A stretch of 64,000 nt of DNA from RPQJ01 sp963754535 (GTDB lineage: Bacteria; Pseudomonadota; Gammaproteobacteria; Steroidobacterales; Steroidobacteraceae), in assembly GCA_963754535.1 (NCBI GenBank), contig CAVWGG010000021.1:1-64000 (forward strand), in the 5' to 3' direction. Made by a program: the position numbers and the translations under genes. The notes under the pieces are model-generated. The model saw nothing but the letters and a program-made list of their open reading frames with translations. It searched no databases and was not told the DNA's origin. Shown here piece after piece: positions 1 through 9,627 of this stretch (position 1 is the stretch's first letter; each line of letters starts with the position of its first letter).

Positions 1-459
1 GAGGACGCGTTGTTGGCATCGGGCACCATTCCGACGCTGGCTTCTCCCGTGCGCGACATTCCAGGTGCGCCGCCCGGGCTCTACTGGGACGGGGCGCTCG
101 TCGACTATCACCTGCTGCTGCCGTATCAGCGGCAGCCTGCGCCGGAGCGCATCGTCTTTTATCCGCACTTCAACGATTTCGTGACACCGGGCTGGCTCGA
201 CAAGCACCTGCCGTGGCGTCGCTCGCCCCGCGCCCATCCGTGGCTCGACGACATGCTGCTCGTCGCACCGTCGCCCGCCTTCCTGGCCACGTTGCCGCAC
301 GGCAAGCTGCCCGACCGGCGGGACTTCTATCGCTACGGGCCAGACCACGCAGGACGCATCCGCGCGTGGGAAACGGCCATTGCGGAGTGCGGCCGGTTCG
401 CCGAGGCGGTTCTCGGCTGGATGGAGCGGCCGGACCCGACGTTGGTTGAGCCAATCTGA
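1..459 (+). CDS. Patatin-like phospholipase family protein, C-terminal part (5' end outside window)
   Basis: The reading frame is open from base 1, so the gene begins upstream of the window and about 152 residues are visible. The segment LASGTIP followed by a GAPPG turn and YWDGALVDYH matches the end of the patatin catalytic domain. There the Asp of the DG[A/G] motif (residue 30 of the visible part) pairs with a Ser in a GxSxG motif that would lie outside the window. The remainder, with PHFNDFVTPGWLDK and a helical tail, has no further motif I recognise. The likely role is hydrolysis of acyl esters in lipids. A bacterial patatin-like lipase is my best call from the DGA context; the missing nucleophile keeps confidence moderate. 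Confidence 0.65.
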   Translation, partial: EDALLASGTIPTLASPVRDIPGAPPGLYWDGALVDYHLLLPYQRQPAPERIVFYPHFNDFVTPGWLDKHLPWRRSPRAHPWLDDMLLVAPSPAFLATLPHGKLPDRRDFYRYGPDHAGRIRAWETAIAECGRFAEAVLGWMERPDPTLVEPI

Positions 460-470
460 GCCGGTCCCTT

Positions 471-476
471 TAGAAT
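471..476 (+). promoter_or_regulatory. Candidate -10 box TAGAAT, nearly leaderless start
   Basis: TAGAAT sits 7 nt upstream of the ATG at 484, with a poor -35 candidate (TTGAGC, 446-451) at a long 19-bp spacing. If used, the transcript would begin at or next to the start codon. No Shine-Dalgarno precedes the ATG, which agrees with a leaderless mRNA. The same hexamer recurs upstream of three other genes in this window. Confidence 0.4.
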
Positions 477-483
477 CGGTCCG

Positions 484-1098
484 ATGACAAGAACACAGCC
501 CCAGACGGTCGCCCTGGCCTGCCATCCCTCCAGCCCGAGCAACGCGGTCCGCGGCATCACCGCCAGTGCGCGCATCGGCGGCGCAGGCAAGCTCGCCGTG
601 CGCTTCGTGCTCGACGCCGACATGTCGCAGGTCGTGCTGCCGAAGCTGCAACCCGCCGCTCGCACCGACGAACTGTGGCGCCACACGTGTTTCGAAGTCT
701 TCGTCGCGCTCCCCGACAGCGATGCGTACTGCGAACTCAACTTCTCGCCTTCGACCGAATGGGCGATGTATGGCTTCGTCGCCTATCGGCGCGGCATGGC
801 ACCGATCGAAGTGCGACGGCCGCCGCGCGTGGCGGTGCGACCCACGCAGCGCGGCCTGGTGCTCACGGCCGTGACGTACCTTGCCGAACTGCCGATGCCG
901 CAACCCGGGTCGCCGTTGCGAGCAGGCGCCGCCGCCGTCGTCGAAGAGAAGGATGGCCGGCTGACGTACTGGGCGCTCACGCATCCCTCCGCGCTGCCCG
1001 ACTTCCATCACCGGCTGGGCTTCGTGCTCCAGGTCGGCAAGCAACCGGCCGGCTCCACGGACCTGCTGCGCGAAGCCGTGCGGAACCCGGGCCCGTGA
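484..1098 (+). CDS. DOMON-like domain protein
   Basis: This 204-residue protein shows the pattern of the bacterial DOMON-like group: ELWRHTCFEVF, then CELNFSP, then WAMYGF and YRRGM (about residues 62-102). The fold is a beta-sandwich that in relatives binds a ligand such as a sugar or haem. No signal peptide is visible, so it is probably cytoplasmic. Its TGA stop overlaps the GTG start of the NamZ-family gene (GTGA), so the two are translationally coupled. That link to a muramic-acid glycosidase family suggests a cell-wall sugar role, but this is inference from position. There is no catalytic motif to name. Confidence 0.75.
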   Translation: MTRTQPQTVALACHPSSPSNAVRGITASARIGGAGKLAVRFVLDADMSQVVLPKLQPAARTDELWRHTCFEVFVALPDSDAYCELNFSPSTEWAMYGFVAYRRGMAPIEVRRPPRVAVRPTQRGLVLTAVTYLAELPMPQPGSPLRAGAAAVVEEKDGRLTYWALTHPSALPDFHHRLGFVLQVGKQPAGSTDLLREAVRNPGP

Positions 1099-2300
1099 AG
1101 TTCGGCATCGACCGCCTCTGCGCCGACCCCGCTGTGCGCAAAGACCTGCGCGGCCGCCGCGTGGCGCTGCTCGCGCATCCCGCGTCGGTCACGGCCGATC
1201 TCACGCATTCGCTCGACGCACTGGCCACGCTCGACGACGTGCGGCTCACGGCCGCTTTCGGCCCGCAGCACGGCTTGCGTGGCGACAAGCAGGACAACAT
1301 GGTGGAGTCGCCCGACTTCAACGATCCGCGGCTTGGCATACCGATCTTCAGCCTCTACGGTGAAGTGCGCCGCCCCACGGACGCGATGCTCGACACGTTC
1401 GACGTGCTGCTCGTCGACCTGCAGGACCTCGGCTGCCGCATCTACACGTTCATCACGACGCTGCGTTACGTGCTGGAAGCCGCGGCACGGCTCGGCAAGA
1501 GCGTGTGGGTACTCGACCGGCCGAATCCGATCGGCCGTCCCGTCGAAGGCCTGAGCCTGCGACCGGGCTGGGAAAGCTTCGTCGGCGCGGGCGCAATGCC
1601 GATGCGGCACGGCTTGACGCTCGGCGAAATGGGCCGCTGGTTCATTGACTGCTTCGATCTCGAGGTCGATTACCGCGTCGTCGAAATGACCGGCTGGCAG
1701 CCGGAATCCGCACCGGGGTATGGCTGGCCGCTCGGCGAGCGCGCCTGGGTCAACCCGAGTCCGAACGCGCCCAACCTCTCGATGTCGCGCTGCTACCCGG
1801 GCACGGTGATGCTGGAAGGCACCACGCTTTCCGAGGGTCGTGGCACCACGCGTCCCCTCGAGCTCTTCGGCGCACCCGACCTCGACATCGGCGCCATCGT
1901 CGCTGAAATGCACCGCCTCGCACCCGAGTGGCTCGCGGGCTGCCGGCTGCGCCCCTGCTGGTTCGAGCCGACGTTCCACAAGCACAAGGGACTGCTCTGC
2001 GCGGGACTGCAGACGCACGTCGAAGACGGCTCGTACGATCACGCGGCCTTCCGTCCGTGGCGGTTGCAGGCCCTGGCGTTCAAGGCACTGCGCAACCTGC
2101 AACCGGGCTACGACCTGTGGCGTGACTTCCCCTACGAATACGAAAGCGACCGCCTGGCCATCGACCTGATCAACGGCAGTGAGCTCCTGCGCACCTGGGT
2201 CGACGATCGCGCGGCGCTTCCTGGCGATCTCGAAGCCCTCACGCGCGCAGACGAACTCGCGTGGAACGAACAGCGCGCGTCCGTGCTGCTCTACCGTTGA
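1095..2300 (+). CDS. NamZ-family (DUF1343) exo-beta-N-acetylmuramidase-like protein
   Basis: The 401-residue protein covers the whole DUF1343 family. Conserved blocks are visible: GPQHGLRGDKQDNMVE (57-71), PIFSLYGE, DVLLVDLQDLGCRIYTF, VLDRPNPIG and the C-terminal half with MSRCYPGTVMLEGT. Bacillus NamZ releases MurNAc from the non-reducing ends of muropeptides during cell-wall recycling. The Bacillus-type proteins carry PEHG where this one reads PQHG (Gln58), which may matter for catalysis. There is no signal peptide, so cytosolic action is likely if the start is right. The GTG start at 1095 overlaps the preceding stop by 4 nt; an upstream open frame has no family similarity. glpD follows 5 nt downstream. 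Confidence 0.85.
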   Translation: MKFGIDRLCADPAVRKDLRGRRVALLAHPASVTADLTHSLDALATLDDVRLTAAFGPQHGLRGDKQDNMVESPDFNDPRLGIPIFSLYGEVRRPTDAMLDTFDVLLVDLQDLGCRIYTFITTLRYVLEAAARLGKSVWVLDRPNPIGRPVEGLSLRPGWESFVGAGAMPMRHGLTLGEMGRWFIDCFDLEVDYRVVEMTGWQPESAPGYGWPLGERAWVNPSPNAPNLSMSRCYPGTVMLEGTTLSEGRGTTRPLELFGAPDLDIGAIVAEMHRLAPEWLAGCRLRPCWFEPTFHKHKGLLCAGLQTHVEDGSYDHAAFRPWRLQALAFKALRNLQPGYDLWRDFPYEYESDRLAIDLINGSELLRTWVDDRAALPGDLEALTRADELAWNEQRASVLLYR

Positions 2301-2305
2301 CCCCC

Positions 2306-3775
2306 GTGAGTGAAAGCTGCGACGTCCTCGTCGTCGGGGGCGGCATCAATGGCGCGGGCATTGCGCGCGATGCCGCGGGCCGCGGCCTGCGCACGGTGCT
2401 CTGCGAACAGCACGACCTGGCGTCGCACACGTCCTCGGCCAGCACCAAGCTGGTCCACGGCGGACTGCGCTACCTCGAGTACTACGACTTCGGCCTGGTG
2501 CGGAAGTCATTGCAGGAACGCGAGGTGGTGCTCGCATCTGCACCGCATCTCGCGTGGCCGTTGCGCTTCGTGCTCCCGCACGACTCGCACCTGCGGCCGG
2601 CGTGGATGATCCGCGCCGGCCTCTTCCTGTACGACCACCTCGCGACGCGCAAGAACCTGCCCGCGTCGAAGGTGGTCGACCTGCGCAGGCACCCCGCAGG
2701 CGAAGCGCTCGACCCGCATTACCGCACGGGCTTCGAATATTCCGATGGCTGGGTCGACGATGCGCGGCTGGTCGTGGCCAATGCCGTCGATGCGCTCGAA
2801 CGCGGCGCCGAGGTACTGACGCGCACGGCCTGCGTCGGGCTGCAGCGGGATGGCGCAGGGTGGATCGCGACTTTGCGCGCAATCGACGGTCGCGAGCGCA
2901 CCCTGCGGGCGCGGCTCGTGGTGAACGCGGCGGGACCGTGGGTCGCGGAGTTCCTCGACCGCTGCACGCCGACACCCGCCCGGCGCCATCCGCGCATGAT
3001 CCGCGGCAGCCACATCGTCGTGCGCAAGCTGTTCGACCACGACTTCGCGTACATCTTCCAGGCGCCCGACGGCCGCATCGTGTTCGCGTTGCCGTACGAA
3101 GGCGACCTCACGCTCATCGGCACGACCGAGAGCGAATACACCGGCGACCTCGCGCATCCTGCGATCGCTGCGGCGGAGCAGCAGTACCTGCTCGACATGG
3201 CCAACCGGTACTTTCAGCGCGTCCTCGGCGTGGACGACGTCGTCTGGACCTTTGCCGGCCTGCGTCCGCTGCTGGCGGCCTCGGCGGACGACCCGAAAAG
3301 CGTCACGCGCGATTACGTCATCGATTTCGACCAATCCGCGGCGCCGCTGCTGTCCGTGTACGGCGGCAAGCTCACCACGTACCGCAAGCTCGCAGAAACG
3401 GTGGTCAGCACGATCGCGCCCGTGCTGGGCAATGCGGCGGGCGCGTGGACCGCTGCAGCCCCGCTCCCGGGCGGCGACATGCCCGACGCCGACTTCGAAC
3501 GTTTCCTGGCGCAGGTGCGCGCGCGTTACGACTGGCTCGCGCCAGCACTGCTGCACCGCTACGCGCGCGCGTATGGCACGCGCATGAACCGGCTGCTAGC
3601 AGGGTGCGCCGGCGTCGCCGACCTCGGCGAGGAAGTGCTGCCCGGCCTGTACGCAAAGGAAATTCATTATCTGCGCGCCGGGGAATTCGCCCGCACGGCG
3701 CAGGACGTGCTGTATCGCCGCAGCAAGCTCGGCGTGCACCTGCCGACAGGCAGCGAGCAGATCCTGGACGGGTGG

Positions 3776-3790
<15 letters not shown>
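2306..3790 (+). CDS. glpD: Aerobic glycerol-3-phosphate dehydrogenase (FAD)
   Basis: GlpD oxidises sn-glycerol 3-phosphate to dihydroxyacetone phosphate at the inner face of the membrane and passes electrons to quinone. The FAD-binding VVGGGINGAG is near residue 8, followed by family signatures SSASTKLVHGGLRYLE, ERE and LRPAWMIRAGLFLYDHL. The C-terminal domain is complete, and at 494 residues it matches the usual size of about 500. I chose GTG 2306. A TTG at 2297 that overlaps the NamZ stop (TTGA) is an equally coupled alternative and would add three residues. Its last 15 bases overlap the convergent OPT transporter gene. The partner kinase glpK lies 2 kb downstream, beyond that transporter gene. 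Confidence 0.96.
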
Positions 3791-5674
<1,884 letters not shown>

Positions 5675-5727
5675 CGCCGGATCATCGCGTAACACCAGCG
5701 CGGGGCGCAATGCAGGGCTTGCTGCTC

Positions 5728-5733
5728 TAGAAT
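5728..5733 (+). promoter_or_regulatory. Candidate -10 box TAGAAT for glpK
   Basis: TAGAAT lies 26 nt upstream of the glpK ATG, in the 85-bp region divergent from the OPT transporter. There is no convincing -35 hexamer. The same hexamer occurs at comparable places upstream of other genes here. Confidence 0.35.
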
Positions 5734-5759
5734 CGGGACTCGTCCCCGCAGGTACGTCC

Positions 5760-7253
5760 ATGCCGCAGTTCATCCTCGCGCTCGACCAGGGCACCACCAG
5801 CTCGCGGTCGATCCTGTTCGACGGCTCCGGCATGCCGGTGGCGACGGCACAGCGCGAATTCACGCAGCACTTTCCACGCTCCGGCTGGGTCGAGCACGAT
5901 GCGGAGGAGATCTGGGCGACGCAGGCTGCGACCATCGCCGAAGTGCTGGCGCGAGCGCGCGCGACGCCGGCGGACGTGGCGGCGATCGGCATCACCAACC
6001 AGCGTGAGACGACCGTGCTGTGGGATCGCCGCACCGGCCGGCCGATTGCGCCGGCCATCGTCTGGCAGGACCGCCGCACGGCCGACCTGTGCCGGCAACT
6101 GCAAGCCGACGGTCTCGAGCCCGAGGTCGCCCGGCGCACAGGACTGCTGCTCGATCCTTATTTCTCGGGCACCAAGCTGGCCTGGCTGCTCGATCACGTA
6201 CCGGGCGCACGTCAGCGCGCGGAAAGCGGCGAACTCGCTTTCGGCACGATCGACAGCTGGCTGGTGTGGAAGCTGTCGAACGGCGAGCAGCACGTGACCG
6301 ACGTTTCCAACGCCAGTCGCACCCTGCTGCTCAACGTCACGAGCGCCCAGTGGGACGACTTCATGCTCGAACGGCTGCGCATTCCGCGCGCCGTGCTGCC
6401 ACGGGTCGTGCCGTCGTCACTCGGTCCGGACGCGCCGGTCGCCACGCTCGGTGCGCGCCCGATACCGATTGCGGGGATCGCCGGCGACCAGCAGGCAGCG
6501 CTCTTCGGCCAGGCCTGCTTCGAACCGGGCATGGCCAAGAACACGTACGGCACGGGCTGCTTCCTGCTGATGAACACCGGCACGGCGCCGCTCGCCTCCA
6601 GCAATCGACTGCTGACCACCATTGCCTGGCAGACGACGGACCTCCGCTATGCGCTCGAAGGCGCCGTGTTCGTCGGTGGCGCGGTCGTGCAGTGGTTGCG
6701 GGACGGACTCGGCATCATCGAGCGCTCAGCCGACATCGAGGCGCTGGCAGCGAGCGTCCCCGATGCCGGCGGCGTCTATCTCGTGCCCGCCTTCACCGGA
6801 CTCGGCAGCCCGCACTGGGACGCGTACGCGCGCGGAACGATGGTCGGGCTGTCGCGCGGCACGACGCGTGCCCACATCGCACGCGCCGCGCTCGAGGCGA
6901 TCGCCTTCCAGAGCGCCGAGGTGCTCATGGCCATGCAGCGCGACGCGCACCATCCGCTGGTCGAACTGCGGGTGGACGGCGGCGCCACGGCGAACAATCT
7001 GCTGATGCAATTCCAGGCCGACCTGCTCGGCGTGCCGGTCGTACGGCCGCAGGTCACGGAGACGACGGCGCTCGGGGCCGCGTACCTCGCGGGACTCGGC
7101 ACGGGCTTCTGGTCGTCACCGGCCGAGGTCGCCGCGAACTGGCGGGCCGAGCGGCGTTTCGAGCCACGGATGTCGCGCGACGAGGCCGGCTCGCGGCTGG
7201 CTCGCTGGGCGCAGGCCGTCGAACGATCGCGCGGCTGGCACGTCGAGAGCTAG
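5760..7253 (+). CDS. glpK: Glycerol kinase
   Basis: GlpK phosphorylates glycerol with ATP to glycerol 3-phosphate, the substrate of GlpD. The 497 residues match the family length. Signatures include LDQGTTSSRSILFD (about 7-20), GWVEHDAEEIW, GITNQRETTVLWD, the second FGGY block around GAVFVGGAVVQWLRDGL, and FTGLGSPHWDAYARG. The ATG at 5760 is preceded by a weak CAGG about 9 nt upstream. No glycerol facilitator gene (glpF) is visible. The next gene begins 9 nt downstream, so glpK may be cotranscribed with the desaturase gene. In many bacteria fructose 1,6-bisphosphate feedback-regulates this enzyme; nothing in this sequence settles whether that holds here. Confidence 0.97.
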   Translation: MPQFILALDQGTTSSRSILFDGSGMPVATAQREFTQHFPRSGWVEHDAEEIWATQAATIAEVLARARATPADVAAIGITNQRETTVLWDRRTGRPIAPAIVWQDRRTADLCRQLQADGLEPEVARRTGLLLDPYFSGTKLAWLLDHVPGARQRAESGELAFGTIDSWLVWKLSNGEQHVTDVSNASRTLLLNVTSAQWDDFMLERLRIPRAVLPRVVPSSLGPDAPVATLGARPIPIAGIAGDQQAALFGQACFEPGMAKNTYGTGCFLLMNTGTAPLASSNRLLTTIAWQTTDLRYALEGAVFVGGAVVQWLRDGLGIIERSADIEALAASVPDAGGVYLVPAFTGLGSPHWDAYARGTMVGLSRGTTRAHIARAALEAIAFQSAEVLMAMQRDAHHPLVELRVDGGATANNLLMQFQADLLGVPVVRPQVTETTALGAAYLAGLGTGFWSSPAEVAANWRAERRFEPRMSRDEAGSRLARWAQAVERSRGWHVES

Positions 7254-7262
7254 GATCGCTGC

Positions 7263-8400
7263 ATGGGCAAGGCCATTGCACTCGCGACTCCGGTGTTCTT
7301 CCTGCTGATTGCACTGGAACTGCTGGTGGCGCGCGCCCGCGGCATGAGCGGCGTCTACCGGCTCAACGACGCGATCAACAGCCTGAGCCTCGGCGTGATG
7401 AGCCAGGTGGTCGGGCTCTTCGTGCGGGTGTTCAACTATGGCGTGTACGCGCTCGTCTTCGAGCACGTGGCGCTCGGCACCTGGCCGCACGAGTGGTGGG
7501 CATGGGCACTGGCCATCGTCTTCTACGACTTCTGCTATTACTGGAATCACCGGCTCGGTCACGAGAGCGCGGTGTTCTGGGCGTCGCACGTGGTGCATCA
7601 CCAGAGCCAGCGCTACAACCTCTCGACGGCGCTGCGGCAGACCAGCAGCGGCGCCTTCCTCAGCTGGATCTTCTACCTGCCGATGGCGGTCGCGGGCGTG
7701 CCGCCCGCAATGTTCGCGGTGGCGGCGATCGTCGACCTGCTCTACCAGTACTGGATCCACACCGAAGTCATCGGCAAGCTCGGCTGGTTCGACCGCTGGT
7801 TCGCGTCGCCGTCGAATCATCGCGTGCACCACGCCGTGAACGACCGCTACATCGACCGCAACTACGGCGGCATCTTCATGGCGTGGGATCGCCTCTTCGG
7901 CACGTTCGTCGACGAGACCGAACGCTGCGTGTACGGCACGCGGGCGCCGCTCAACTCGTGGGATCCGCTGTGGGCCAACCTCGAGGTGTATGCCGACCTG
8001 GCCCGCAAGTCGATGCAATGCGATCGCTGGGGTGACCGGCTCCGCGTTTGGCTGATGCCGCCCGGCTGGCAACCGGCGGGCGCGGATGGCACGGCCTGGC
8101 ACAAGCCGCACTTCGACGTTGGCGCAACTGCAGACGTACGACCCGCCGATGACACGTCCCGTGCAAGCCTTCGCTTTCGTGCAGATCTTCCTGGCCATCC
8201 TCGGCTCGGTGCTGCTGCTCTGGCACACCGAAGCACTCGCAGGACTGCCGCTCATCGCAGGAGCCTTCGCGGTGATCGCCGTGCTGTGGCTGACGGGCGC
8301 AGTCATGCAGGCGCGCGTGCGCATGAGCCGGGCTGTCGCGGTCGAACTCGCCGCCGTCGGCATCGCACTGGTCGCGACCGGCGCGTCGGCCACGCCCGTG
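7263..8400 (+). CDS. Sterol desaturase / fatty acid hydroxylase family protein, frameshifted near 8120
   Basis: The first 286 codons encode a membrane di-iron hydroxylase with all histidine clusters: HRLGH (96-100), HVVHH (109-113), IHTE (166) and NHRVHH (185-190). The frame then loses meaning after WHKPHFDV at 8118-8120. The family's usual continuation, a YDPP motif plus C-terminal membrane helices, resumes in the +1 frame from about 8122 (AQLQTYDPP, then helices to about 8385). If read straight on, the original frame runs to 9410 as Arg-rich, low-complexity sequence, so a one- or two-base indel is the best explanation. It may be a true mutation or an assembly error. The end coordinate is approximate because the corrected frame runs directly into the serine hydrolase. 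Confidence 0.75.
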
Positions 8401-9627
8401 CCCCTTGCGCAGCCAGCGATCGTCCCAGCGATCGCAGTCAACGCACGACTGCAGCGCGCCGTCGAACGGGCGCGCGCAGATTATCTCGCGCAGCAAGCGT
8501 TCGATCGAATGCACGTGACCGTGTTGCTGCGGGACCGCGCTGGCCACTGGCGCAGGGGCTCGGTCGAAGGCGGCCAGCTCGCGTATCCCGCAAGCAGCGT
8601 GAAACTGGGCTTTCTCGTCGGCGCGGTGCACTGGTGCCACGAACAGGGCAAGGCGCCGGACTGCCTCGACGAATTCGTGCGGCCGATGATCGTCGCCTCC
8701 GACAACGTGGCGACCGGCGACGTCGTCGACCGCATCAGCGGCGCCCCGAATGCAGCCGTGGCCGGCACGGACGCCGAGGCGTGGATCGAGCGACGTCGTT
8801 ACACGGAGCGCGTGCTCGAGTCGGCGGGCCTGCTCGGGTCGCAGCGACTGTTCACGAAGACCTACCCGACGAATTCCGGCGAGGAGCCCGCCGAACTGGA
8901 GCGGCTCGCCTGGCAGCGCCTCGGTCGCAACGCGATGACGACGGACCTTGCCGCGGCCCTGATGCTCAACGTGGCGCTGGGCACCCTCGAGCCGCAGGCG
9001 ACGGACTACATGCGCTCGTTGCTGCGACGGCCTGCATTCTCCGGCCACAGCAGCCTCGGCGGCGGGCTGCCGCCAGGCTCCGTGCACGAGAACAAGATCG
9101 GCAATGCCTTCGACACGCTGCAGGACGTGATGTACGCCGAGTTGCCGAGCGGCCAGCGGCTGGTCGTCGCGGCATTCACGAACGGCTGGGACTCGCGGGA
9201 GCCCGAGCCCTGGGACGCAGCAAAGCTCGGCGATTTCACGGCGCGCCTGCTGCGGGAACTGCGGCTGGACGGTGCCGCAGGTCGCGCACCCCGGTATGTC
9301 GATGCGTCGATTGCAAGGGACGGCACGGTGGGCTGGCGATGGCACGTGCCGCAGCCAGGTCGTTACGAACTCGCACTGTGGTACGACGCGGATCCCGGCA
9401 ATACTCATGACGCACGCGCGGCCGTGTTGACGCCAGGCCAGCGCAACGAAATTGCATCGCTCAATCTGTCCACGTGGGGGCGACGCTGGATCCGGCTCGG
9501 CGACGTCGAACTCGACCGCGGCAGGACCGCGCTGGTGTTGACGACTGCAACGCCCGGGAAACTGGCAGGCGGCCGCCTGCGCATTGCGCGCTGGCCAGAC
9601 ACTCAGCCCGACGCTCAGGTCGACTGA
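8323..9627 (+). CDS. Class A beta-lactamase-like serine hydrolase with C-terminal beta-sandwich
   Basis: From ATG 8323 this is a 434-residue protein. A hydrophobic N-terminus ends in ASA, a plausible signal-peptidase site at about residue 23. SSVK (91-94) is the SxxK nucleophile motif, ASDN is the SDN-like motif, and ENKIGNAFD stands where beta-lactamases have K[T/S]G. The last 90 residues (VGWRWHVPQPGRYELALWYD onward) look like a carbohydrate-binding-type beta-sandwich. The open frame continues upstream to 8086 through the C-terminal helices of the preceding desaturase, so the two products may be fused or overlap. The likely role is a periplasmic esterase or penicillin-binding-like hydrolase. 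It overlaps the convergent ATPase gene by 13 nt. Confidence 0.75.
   Translation: MSRAVAVELAAVGIALVATGASATPVPLAQPAIVPAIAVNARLQRAVERARADYLAQQAFDRMHVTVLLRDRAGHWRRGSVEGGQLAYPASSVKLGFLVGAVHWCHEQGKAPDCLDEFVRPMIVASDNVATGDVVDRISGAPNAAVAGTDAEAWIERRRYTERVLESAGLLGSQRLFTKTYPTNSGEEPAELERLAWQRLGRNAMTTDLAAALMLNVALGTLEPQATDYMRSLLRRPAFSGHSSLGGGLPPGSVHENKIGNAFDTLQDVMYAELPSGQRLVVAAFTNGWDSREPEPWDAAKLGDFTARLLRELRLDGAAGRAPRYVDASIARDGTVGWRWHVPQPGRYELALWYDADPGNTHDARAAVLTPGQRNEIASLNLSTWGRRWIRLGDVELDRGRTALVLTTATPGKLAGGRLRIARWPDTQPDAQVD

Noticed and set aside
7263..9410. A single 715-residue protein read straight through from the desaturase start
   Set aside because: After 8120 the sequence is Arg/Ala-rich with no domain, while a different frame carries the expected family continuation and a hydrolase. 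The long frame is a shadow caused by high GC.
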